Under the pieces are notes generated by a model that was not told the DNA's origin, ran no database searches, and worked only from the letters and a program-made list of their open reading frames with translations. DNA of 64,000 nt, taken from positions 18,669,756 through 18,733,755 of the forward strand of contig NC_053141.1 in NCBI RefSeq assembly GCF_016808335.1. The letters run 5' to 3'. The translations under genes were made by a program, and so were the position numbers. The stretch comes from Panicum virgatum (taxonomy: Eukaryota; Streptophyta; Magnoliopsida; Poales; Poaceae). Positions 55,423 through 64,000 of this stretch are shown piece after piece; positions within the stretch are counted from its first letter, which is position 1; every line of letters begins with the position of its first letter.

Positions 55423-58400
55423 TGTAACGTCCTGAAAAATCCACCAAATTAAATCACACGTTAAAATATTTATTTTAAAAATAATTTTTTGTCGTTGAGC
55501 TCAAAACCTCCTAAAACTTGAACCCTAACTCCCGAAAATCTTTTCTCTATCCCGAACACCCGATTTCCAACATCTGATTCCATTCGTCGTGTCCATCTTT
55601 TCTTTGTCACCGACCGTACCTCACTCCCTCTCTTTTTCCTCACCGACGTCCCATCCCGTGCACGCGCGACCGCCGACCACGATTATCGCCGGCCGCACGC
55701 GCCGCTGCCTCCCCTGGCCCACGCACCCGGCCGCGCACGCCTCCCTTGGCCCGCGCACCCCGCCATCACCGTCGGCGCGCACTCACTCCACCTCTCCCTC
55801 TTCTTTTTTTTCTTTTTTCCCATTTTACTTCCCTTTTCCCCTTTTCTATTTTTCTTTCTCTCTTTTTCTCTCTCTCTCTCTCTCTCTTCCCTTTCCTTTT
55901 CTTTTTCTCCATTCTCTTTTCTTCTTTTCCTTTTTTCTTTTCTCCATTTTCTTTTTTCCTTCCCCCTTCTCCTCTCCCCTTCCTCTGCTCCCGAGCGCCG
56001 CCCGACCCGGCTTCCCCCCTCCTGCTCCACTCCCCGCTCCCGCACGCGCGCGCCCGCCTTGCTTCCTGCTCCCGCGCACGCACCCCCGCCCCGACCCTAC
56101 GCGTGCCCGCTGCCCACGCGCTCACCTCGCCCACGCGCCGAGCGCGCCCGGCCCGGCCACCGCTGAGCGGCCGCCTCCCGCGCGCCCCCGCACGCACTCC
56201 CTGGCCGTGCACCGCGCCGCGCCGAGCCACCCCGAGCCGTGCGCACAAGCGCACGCGCTCGCCGCGCCGAGCCGTGCCACGCCACGTCCGCCTGCCCCGC
56301 GCCACGCCACGGCCGTCGACCCACGACGCCGCCGTGCCGCACCACCTCGGCTCCTCTGCCCGCGCTCGCCGACGCCGTAGTGCACGCTGAGCCTCCTCGC
56401 CGCCTCGACGCGCGCATGCGCCACTCGCCGCTGCCCGCGCGCACACGTCCGCACACCCCCTCCCCTGCTCGGCCATGTGTGCGCCTGCCCGCGCCGCGAC
56501 ACGCACCGCCTCGGCCCCTGCGCGCGCTCGCCGGGCCGCCCGCCACTGACGCCCCGCTCTCGCCGCTCGCGCCTATGCCGCACAGCGCCCGGCCCCTCCC
56601 CCACATGGCCGCACGCTGCCGAGCCGTCGCTTCAAGCCGGCCTCGCCGTTAGCGCCGCCGCGTCACGACGCAGATGCCATTAAGGCACCCCGCGCCGCTC
56701 GCCGGCCGGCACCGACCCGCCACCGTCGCGACTCGACCCCCCACCGCCTCTCGCGCCCTATAAAGGAACCCCTGCCCCACGACCGCCTCCACCCTGGCTA
56801 GCCCCTTCCGAGCTGCAGCAGCACCGCCGCCGCGATCCCGCTCCGCCCACCGCGCCTGCTCTCGTGGCTAGCCTGCTCCGCCGTCTCCCTGCTCAAGCCA
56901 AGGGCCGAGGTAGGTGCCCTGGCCCTCCCTCTTCTTTTTCCCCACAACCATTCACCCCGAGCCGCCCCTGTCTGTGCCGCCCATGACCGCCGTTCGCCGC
57001 CACGACCATAGCCGCCACGCCCCTTCCTGTAGCCTCCCTTCCGTGAAATTGGAGAGGGGAATCAACCCCCATGGCCCCACCTCTCTTTTCCCCATGACCC
57101 CGGCCGCCCTCGAGCCCTCAGGCCGCCGGCCCAGGGCCGCCGCCGCCGTGCGCCGCCCTCCCCTGTTCCTCAGCGCGAGGGAGGAAGGAGACAGGGCATT
57201 TTTGCCCATAACCCCCTCCCCTTTCCTCTATTCTATAAAGAACCCCTCCACCGTTGACCCTTTTACAAATTAAACCTTCTCTTTTATTATTTTTTTCAAA
57301 TAACTCCCACACCATATAAACACATTTATAAATAAAACCCTACTCTTTTCCAAAATGATCCAAATATTTCTCGGAATTCTAATCAGGCCCTTTTTCCAAT
57401 TACAAACAAGTCCCTGGACCTTTGTTTAGGCCCTAAACACCCGTTAACTTATCATTTCATGCGCCAAAACAACTCCGATCGATCCGAAACTTTGCCACGC
57501 CTTTTCTAATATAGTTTTGGACCGTGCCATTAATAAACCACCCAAAAATATCACTCCTATCTCCATATCTTAATTATTTTCGAATCAAGCTTAACGATAA
57601 AGCTTTTATTTCTTTTTCTTGATTGTGTGTTTGTTTGTATGCGTTGTAGACCACGGAGTGAACGAAGGAGATCCCATTGATGAGCAGTACTGCGAGCCCG
57701 TGAACGAGGACCAGTTCCGCGACCCCGAGCCCAAAGGACAGTGCTTCGACCAGGACCTCCCCGAAGGCTTCGAAGACAGCATGTTCAATCCCATCCTTTG
57801 ATGCATGCTTTTGTCCTAGTTTTTATAAACACAACCTATGGCCTGTTTTACGAAATTGCATATGTTTTGCTTGCATGAAAACACGGTTGGATAGCCACCC
57901 CTTGATTGTTATAACCATTCCTTGACCACCTAGATTAATGTCTGATTTTGTTTGGACGTTAATCGTTGCTAGATCGCTTAGGACCTTATACACATTTCAA
58001 CTTGTTTTATAAAGAAAATATGTGTGTGTGTGTGTGTGGGACGGGATAAAAGTGGATTTTCGAAAGATGAGTCTAGACGGGATGGATGGCATTTCTGTGT
58101 GATTTGCCGTTGGTGTGCTTGTGCCTGTGTGGCAGAGCAAAGAAGGGAGATATCCATCTTGTCGCCACTAAGGACCGAGTTGATGTTACATCTCACCTAA
58201 CTCCACTCTCGTGCAAACCACTCGACCGTTGTATGGGCAACGGCTTAGCATAAACCCCACTAGTTAGTCTGATAGCCATCAGGAGAGCTGAGAGCAACGG
58301 GTGACCAAGGAGAAGGGATATGTTATGTGTGACTTATGCCCTGGTTAAACCTCAGAGATAGGTCATTGGCCCCTTGGTAGATCCCGTGATGGCTAGTCAG

Positions 58401-59199
58401 GTCTAGCTAAGGTGCGTAATGGCTTTGTTGGGATCTGCACCGACACTAAGGTGATCGAGTTGTGGTACCCCACTTGTGGGTAAAGTTGCACACCTCTGCA
58501 GAGTTAAGAATCTATTCGAATAGCCGTGCCCACGGTACTGGGCGAGTTACGGTGTAGTCTCACAACTAGTGTTTCATCTGGGAATGGAAGGGTTGGCGTG
58601 AGTTGTTTTGGAAATGTGTCCGACAGTTGTGCCATGTGCTACGGCAGATGAGGAGTCCGGTAGCAGCTTAAAACTTGGATCCTGTGTGGATCAACCCCTT
58701 GTGTTACTCGGTACAAGAAAACTAGTTTTGGAAAATGCTTTCTTTCAAATGAACCCCTGCATAAAATATTGCTTTCCGCAAATCAAACCCTAACCTTATC
58801 CTTGATTTACCCTGTGTATTATATTCTGTTTATACCCCCTCCGTGGGTGTGGTTGGACTTGCTGAGTACGTTTGTACTCACCCCATTCTTTATTTTTACA
58901 AAAGAAGATCCGGACTTTGTACCTGACGACGTTGAGTAGGGGTACCGTCCTGCACCCAGGCTTGCCTGTGGATTAGTGTCACCCACAGGAGTTACCGCAT
59001 GGCGCAAGACTCTGATGACTTTATATTTAATATCGTCGCGTGTATGTGGATTGTAATCCTCGCGATAGTGGCGCTTCTATGCTCACTACCGCGTAGAGTT
59101 GTACGGTAATGAACCATCTGATGTAATAAATGTGTCATCAGCCTTCTGGGACTGATGTTTGTAACATATTTAAGTCTTCTCTTATGAGGGGATGCTTCA
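55423..59199 (+). mobile_element. 3.78-kb LTR-like unit with target duplication CGCCG
   Basis: Begins TGTAACGTCCTGAAAAATCC and ends GAGGGGATGCTTCA; CGCCG is at 55418-55422 and 59200-59204, and the gag frame joins perfectly when the unit is removed. Contents on +: a CT-rich tract (55790-55980), a very GC-rich stretch (56000-56750), a TATA box (CCCTATAAAGGAACC, about 56756), a donor CCGAG|GTAGGT (about 56910), AT-richer sequence, and an acceptor TGCGTTGTAG|ACC at 57649 followed by an acidic short frame (EPVNEDQFRDPEPKGQCFDQ) to a stop at 57799-57801. I see no pol, and no internal pair of direct repeats. The simplest reading is a solo copy of a very long LTR; a non-autonomous LARD-type element is the alternative. 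Confidence 0.75.
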
Positions 59200-59760
59200 C
59201 GCCGGCAGCCGAAGGAGAGGACGCGACGATGCCGTGAGCGGTCGCCGGGTTCTCCAGTGCGGAACGATCGAAGTGCTTGTTCAACTTCTTGAGTTCCAGC
59301 TTGATGTCTTCCATGGATCCGTCGACCTCGGGACGCCAATCCTGCATCTCGCCAACAGCTTTCTCCAGGCCGACGATGCGCGCCCCTTGCGCCGCCTTCA
59401 GATCAGAGAGTTGCTGCTCCCAAATCTCGTCCCTGTCGGAGAGACGCTTGATCCAGGAGGTGTCGTTCTCATCGAAGCGCTTGGAGAGCTCGTCGGAGAA
59501 GCGCTTGGATATCTCGTCGAGGAGGACCTTGTGCGCTGGATCCATGGCACCTTGTCGACGTTGGAGGCGGGTAAAATGTTCGTGAGGTGGAAGGTGATCC
59601 AGACTGGGATTCACACCACAAATCGACTCAGCGAGGAAAGGAATTACGAGATTCCGAGAAGAGCAATTTGCCTATCTATCGGAAGAGCTCAACCGGATCC
59701 GGTGCCGAATCAACCGATGGGATATGAGAATCGACAGTAGGAGACCCCAAAATCGATGAA

Positions 59761-59770
59761 TCTGATACCA
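59761..59770 (-). other. primer-binding site, initiator tRNA-Met type
   Basis: On - TGGTATCAGA, three bases from the LTR end; the complement of the initiator tRNA-Met 3' end starts TGGTATCAGAG. Confidence 0.85.
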
Positions 59771-59773
59771 GAT

Positions 59774-60073
59774 TGTTAGATACCAGAGGTAGCGGAAGTA
59801 GATTCAGAGGAAGGAAGGCAAGAGCAGAGGAAGACAAGAAGAATTTTGCGACGACGCTGTGAGGACAGTTTCTTAGGTGGAGATAGTTTGTTACAATAAT
59901 ATTCTTGATGTCTCTCTCCCTGCTCACCCTCTCCTTTATACGCTCAACTCACGTGAACCAACGCCGCTCAGGCCCATTCATTGTTGATGAAGCGGTGGTT
60001 GGGCTGAGCAGCCCGTTTACTCCTGCGCGGCCCATTTGACGACGATGCCGGCTGCTCCTCAGGGTTGCTAACA
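59774..60073 (-). repeat. 5' LTR of the chromovirus
   Basis: 300 bp; on - TGTTAGCAACCC...GGTATCTAACA. It holds a TATA-like stretch (CGTATAAAGG on -, about 59940-59931). Confidence 0.93.
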
Positions 60074-60078
60074 AATCA

Positions 60079-61292
60079 CTCTCAGAACCAGGCGATGGCT
60101 CTCTCGACAAGAACCGAGGCAAGTCTCTTACCCCATTTCTGCTGCTGGTCTGCTCATCCTTATCCAGTGCGATCGGGCAAGAAGCACGGCCACTCCTCAG
60201 ATGGCCGGCCAACGGTGGTGACCAGCCATCATCCCCTCTTCTCCCACCTATCCCTTGCCAAGCCGACGTGCTCCTGGTCTGGCATCAGGTGCGACGCCGC
60301 TGGCCACGTCGCTGAGACCAGCCTACCCGGCGCTGGCCTCAATGGCATGCTCGGCGCGCTGAGCTTTGCTGCGTTCTCGGTGCTCACCAAGCTCAACCTC
60401 GCCGACAACATCACCGGTGCCATCCCGGCGAACGCCACCGGCCTGACGTACCTTGACCTGTCAGGGAACAGCTTGTCCGGTGAGATACAAAACACCCTCC
60501 CGGCGACGGTGCGAGGGACGAGGTTGTCACTGGCCACGGGCCGACTGGGCCGCGCGGTTACTGTAGCGCATGACTACTGTATTCCTTTATTCCCAGACTG
60601 GAAACGGAAAGGGAGTTGGACTGACTTAAATAGCCGGTCCCTGGGAAGCTAATAACTTCGGTTCGAACCTTTTGCGCGAAGCGAGGACGAAAGCGAAAGA
60701 GAGTTATTTAGCAGGTGTGGTCTACTCAACGTGTAGAGTAGATTTTAGCCGTTATCCTGGGCCGGGTCGTTACAGGGGTATCAGAGCCATACTCTCGCGG
60801 TTCACGCCACGTACGGGCAGAAGTGCGCGTACATGAGCACGTCGGCACGTGGAAACACAGATGCCAACAGCATGTGGACGGACACACATGGGCTGCTGGC
60901 AGTGAACCCACGGACGTGGCACATGGGATCGTAGCACTAGACGTATGAGACGTGGCCCAAGAGAGGGGATCCTACTCCCTTGTCCCGTATGGGTAAGTTG
61001 GTTCGACGAGGACGTCGAACCCTAACATGGGGAGATTGTCACGGCCCACGGGCCGACTGGGCCGCGCGACGTGCTCATGCCAAGGTGGCTCTGCAACATG
61101 CAGGAGATGCGCGGTTTTGACGTGTCAAACAACAAGCTCACCGGGGTAATCCATCCGGACTTGTTCACAAATTGGGCAGAGATCACATCGTTCCATGCAC
61201 AGACCAATTCTCTGACTGGAAGCATCCCTCCGGAGATCAGCAACGCCACTAAGCTGCAATCCTTGCTTCTCTACAACAAACAGGTTATACGT
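60079..61292 (+). pseudogene. LRR receptor-like kinase N-terminal fragment, split by a TRIM-like element
   Basis: 60260-60510 encodes an LRR N-terminal cap and first repeats: PTCSWSGIRCDAAGHV, then LTKLNLADNITGAIPANATG and LTYLDLSGNSLSGEI. After the element (60525-61069) the repeats continue: MPRWLCNMQEMRGFDVSNNK, then SLTGSIPPEISNATKLQSLL. Intervening repeats are lost, and no transmembrane or kinase part follows before LTR sequence at about 61293. Intact relatives are plasma-membrane receptors with extracellular LRRs; this fragment cannot make one. The 60080-60250 part opens a frame but I cannot confirm it belongs to the gene. Confidence 0.8.
60525..61069 (+). mobile_element. TRIM-like LTR element with truncated 3' LTR
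   Basis: 5' LTR 60525-60774 (TGTCACTGGCCACGG...GGGTCGTTACA, 250 bp). Then GGTATCAGAGCC (60777-60788), an initiator tRNA-Met-type primer site, then about 250 bp without coding capacity, a purine-rich ATGGGGAGAT, and the first 32 bases of a second LTR (61038-61069). Host LRR sequence resumes at once, so a deletion removed the rest of the 3' LTR and some of the gene. Confidence 0.8.
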
Positions 61293-61690
61293 CCAAATCC
61301 CAGTGGATGGAGGCAGACTGACAAACCTGTGATGTCTGTGTTTCGCATGGAATTCCCTGAGTGGGCCAATTCCCAATTCAGTTGTTGGGAACATGGCAAG
61401 GCTTGTATGTGAAGATGGTAGAAAGCGTGTTGCCCCTTGGGGGTCACGCCTGCATGTTATATAGGCCAAGAACAACCCTTGGCGAGGTTTACAAGTCACG
61501 TTTGTTAAGATTTCGGGTTGCAATCTATTTACAAATATATCTACAGTTTCTATCTATAGTTATCTCAAGATCCATAACCAACAATAGACAAATACAATCT
61601 TGTTTGTTACATATCTATATTTCCAAACCTCCCCTTCAATCACAACTTCCCAAGTTGAGATTGTTCTTGAATAGTTCAAGTTTCCCAACT
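61293..61690 (-). repeat. Copia-type LTR fragment
   Basis: On -, a polypurine-like TTGAAGGGGAGG (about 61640-61629) is followed by LTR-like sequence with a TATA box (GGCCTATATAACATG, about 61466-61452) and CCCCCAAGGGGC. The other end is not resolved. Confidence 0.5.
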
Positions 61691-61693
61691 GTC

Positions 61694-64000
61694 ACGACCC
61701 TTGCCCGGACGGTCCGCCGCTGCTCTGCCTCGGCGTGCAGCGCACGCATCACGGCATGCCACGTGTCAGACATCGCCGCCGGCCATCCTCGTTCCGTGCA
61801 CCACGCACGTCCTTATCCTCGACCAAGCCCCCGACCTTCCTCTGCGCTGCTCTGTTCCCTGCCGCGTTCCCCTTCTCCTCCTCTTCTTCCTCACGCACGA
61901 GCCGAGCAGAGCCGCCCCCGTCGGCGCCCCCTGGGCCGCTCCGGCCCCACGTCGCTGCGCCACCTCGCGCCTGCGGCCGCCGTCGCCGCGCGCGCCCGCG
62001 GTCAAGGCACGGCCTTGCCTTGACCCGGCCTGGGTGGGGCGCCTGCCCGTGGGGCCCACCTATCGGCCTTTGGGCTGGCCGGCTGTGGATGGACCTAGCA
62101 TTTTGCTAGGGTTTTGTAATGTTTTATATGTCTGTAAATTTGCAAAATACGTAGAAATTTGTGTATAGCTCCGAAAAATATGAAACTTATTTTGTTGGGT
62201 TCGTATCACTAAGATATACTTAGGAAAAATATTATTTTCCATGTTACATTGCTATAGATTTACCTATAGTTTTATCTTACAAAAGTGAGTTTAATGCTTA
62301 TTTATTTGTATATTGCTTTGAAAATGTCAAACCAAATTTTGCTAGACTCCGTCTGAAGTGTAGTTTCCAGTGGTTCAACTTGCTCATATGTTTCCCTACT
62401 GTTTGTTTAGCTTTTAGTGTGTTTTTGTATGCTCTATCTGAAAATGGTTTAATGTAGAACTTTTGGTTGGAAAGTGACAAAATGGTGAAACTAGTTTTTT
62501 TAGCTTTGTATTCATGCCTAGTATCTATGATAATTTTCTTGGATTTGTTTAGTTAAGTTTGCATGCCTTTTCTGATTTATCTTGTTTTGATTAGCTAAAT
62601 TTTAATTTATTTATGGTTAATTGTAGGAAAATGCTTTTGCTGCAAAACCAATCTTCATGAGTTCTTTGTAATGTTCTCTGCTTGCTCAATTTGTTCCATG
62701 ATTTATGCTTCCAGTATAGGCTCATTTCTTAATTCTTGCATCGCATTCATGCATTATAGTGACCGAACCGTCGGAGGTCGAACCCGTGGAGCCCGCCGAG
62801 TCCGTTGAGCCTGAACTCGGAGTCCAGTTCACGGTCGAGCCCGAAGTTAACCAAGACAAACAGCTAAGCATAATTCCTTGCTCCTATTTAATCTGAGATT
62901 AGTTATCTCACCGGGTAATGTGGGGTTATATATTATGTATGTATTGCATTCTTGTACCTATCTGCGTGCATTATCCGTCCTTGAATTGTTATCCTTATTC
63001 TTGACACTAGTTAGTCAGCTAATTACTTAACTTGACTAGATGCTTAGTCCTGCTTAGAATACTTTATCGCTTGCTAAGAAGGAATGTCTTGGAGTATCAC
63101 ACTTACCGATAATCCTTGCTTGCACTGGTTCGTTGGGGGTAATGTTGGAGTGGTAGTATCGAGATTCGAGTGGAATGGTAGGGCCTAGAGAATGATGTCA
63201 CATGGGCATAATCCACTTGGATCGTTTAAGGACCATCCATGGATGCCATCGACTTTGAGCACCTTTCCGTGCTACCACATATCCAAATAATGTTACTAAT
63301 GAGCCAATTACCTTCTTTGACTTGATTGTTGAGGCTCGGTCCCAGATGCGTGGACAAGGGACTATGCAGAGAGGCTTAGGGGTATCCCCGGTGGACCTAG
63401 ATTACTCTCCGCGCAAGTTGGGCGTACCCTCAACAATTGAGCCTCGTTGGGAACGGTTGACACGAGTACCCCCTTATCCAACTTGACCGGTTGGGTGAGC
63501 TGCATGGTCCTTGTGTCGTGTGGGTTAAGTAGTACACCCTTGCAAGGTTTTAATCAATTCGAATTGCTGCGCTCTCGGTATGAGCAAGCTCTTGGTTCGT
63601 CGAATTCCTCGTAGAGAGTTTTGGTATCGTCGGTTTTGGTTCATATCACATCTATGATCATTTATATTTCATACCATGCTTTTAACCAACTAAAATTATC
63701 TGGGGTGGGCAACATTAATTAATTTTGCTAGGTGATAGTCTAGAGAACTCATGCTTATGCAATAATTAGTTAACCCTAAAGCCTCATTTGTTGAGCCTGT
63801 GCATGATCCTTGTTTAATTATTCGCGTAAGTCTTGTGAGTACCTTTGTACTCAGGTTGCTTTCTAAACCTAGTTGCAGGTGAGCCGGAAGTGGTGTTCGG
63901 CCACTTTTACCCCGCTGATCCAAATACGGGGGAGGAGTAGGTCGTTGTGGCTGTGATGGTGTCCTTGAGCAAGACATCATTATCTTAGTATGTTTCTATC
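61694..64000 (+). repeat. second long LTR-like unit, cut by the window edge
   Basis: Similar in plan to 55423-59199. It begins near TGTCACGACCCTTGCC, has a GC-rich first part (61700-62090), an AT-richer intron-like part, then an acidic coding-like block after GCATTATAG (about 62759): EPVEPAESVEPELGVQFTVE. It shares TGAGTACCTTTGTACTCA (63836-63853, compare 58863-58880) and the surrounding order with the first unit. It runs off the right edge. ORFs of 60-220 aa in the GC-rich part are not supported. Confidence 0.55.

Larger units (their letters stand above)
48721..59543 (-). pseudogene. gag-pol of the chromovirus, split by insertions and mutated
   Basis: The ATG at 59543 (MDPAHKVLLDEISKRF) starts gag. 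It resumes left of the 3.8-kb insertion at 55422, crosses a Pro run, and resumes left of the CACTA insertion at 54547 (ENSRLWISRVEHYLEMYHVD). A CCHC-like region is weak. Protease DSGSTNSF lies near 53630. A frameshift at about 53105 and a TGA at 52979-52977 precede the RT. RT keeps VFFDDILVYS (FxDD for YxDD); RNase H ETDACQNGIGAVL; integrase zinc region HGSAVGGHSG...CQICQQAK; first Asp in SMDLIEGLP. The solo LTR splits integrase. The second catalytic Asp is Tyr (codon 49695-49693, context ISYRD); Glu is kept in SDEQTERVN. The chromodomain near 48860-49000 includes LVKWSGMDDSLATWENVESL. The stop lies inside the 3' LTR. Confidence 0.92.
48527..60073 (-). mobile_element. complete chromodomain Ty3/Gypsy retrotransposon with three nested insertions
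   Basis: Two 300-bp LTRs (48527-48826, 59774-60073) and target duplication AATCA (48522-48526 and 60074-60078). On the - strand: 5' LTR, primer site TGGTATCAGA (59770-59761, initiator tRNA-Met type), gag-pol, polypurine CGGCGGGGGAG (48838-48828), 3' LTR. Removing the insertions at 49782-51356, 54548-55154 and 55423-59199 (with one duplication copy each) leaves about 5.6 kb, a normal size. The chromodomain after integrase makes it a chromovirus, most like the Reina group by the sequence around it. Confidence 0.95.

Noticed and set aside
55589..56652. Long open frames (up to 263 aa) on both strands of the CT-rich and GC-rich tract
   Set aside because: All are low-complexity Pro/Ala/Arg or Ser/Phe/Leu strings, open in several frames at once, inside an LTR-like unit.

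Overview
The window is nuclear DNA of a grass, probably a panicoid. This is an inference from the retrotransposon types, the MITE families and the GC-rich exon style; I cannot name a species. It holds three host genes, all on the + strand, inside dense and nested transposable elements. There are no bacterial, organellar, rRNA or CRISPR features.

Layout. 1-1066: end of a Sirevirus-type LTR inserted into a Tat-lineage Ty3 element. 1067-8411: the 3' part of that Tat element, with a decayed pol, then an antisense cassette (a plant-mobile-domain gene with three introns and its own TATA box, plus an acidic ORF), then the 3' LTR. 8412-11635: 5' part of an Athila-type element on the - strand. 12322-21118: CACTA ends holding a solo Copia-type LTR, a MULE-like element, Athila-type LTRs and a decayed gag-only element. 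21.1-26.5 kb: SINE, LTR, MULE and MITE relics.

Host genes. An AFG1-like mitochondrial AAA+ ATPase lies at 28075-33028 (14 coding exons, 510 aa), with a probable 5'-UTR intron. A 95-aa single-pass membrane protein lies at 38508-38795, with a 2.2-kb leader intron and a hAT element just upstream. A 303-aa Rossmann-fold protein of ketopantoate-reductase type lies at 45482-48071 (5 exons, one GC-AG intron). Between the second and third genes sit three MITEs and a complete gag-only LTR element (41128-44891, TSD CATGT).

48527-60073 is a complete chromodomain-bearing Ty3 element on the - strand (300-bp LTRs, TSD AATCA). Three later insertions interrupt it: a solo Sirevirus-type LTR, a 607-bp CACTA derivative and a 3.8-kb LTR-like unit. 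Each has its own target-site duplication, so the order of events can be read. 60079-64000 holds an LRR receptor-kinase fragment split by a TRIM-like element, then LTR fragments.

The host genes look like unrelated housekeeping genes, not a pathway or cluster. The least ordinary content is the antisense PMD gene with its own promoter inside a retrotransposon, the intact gag-only element whose ACCGGT-CTG repeat lies in both LTR and coding sequence, and the long LTR that looks built like a promoter, leader and intron. I did not find a clearly new multi-gene system.
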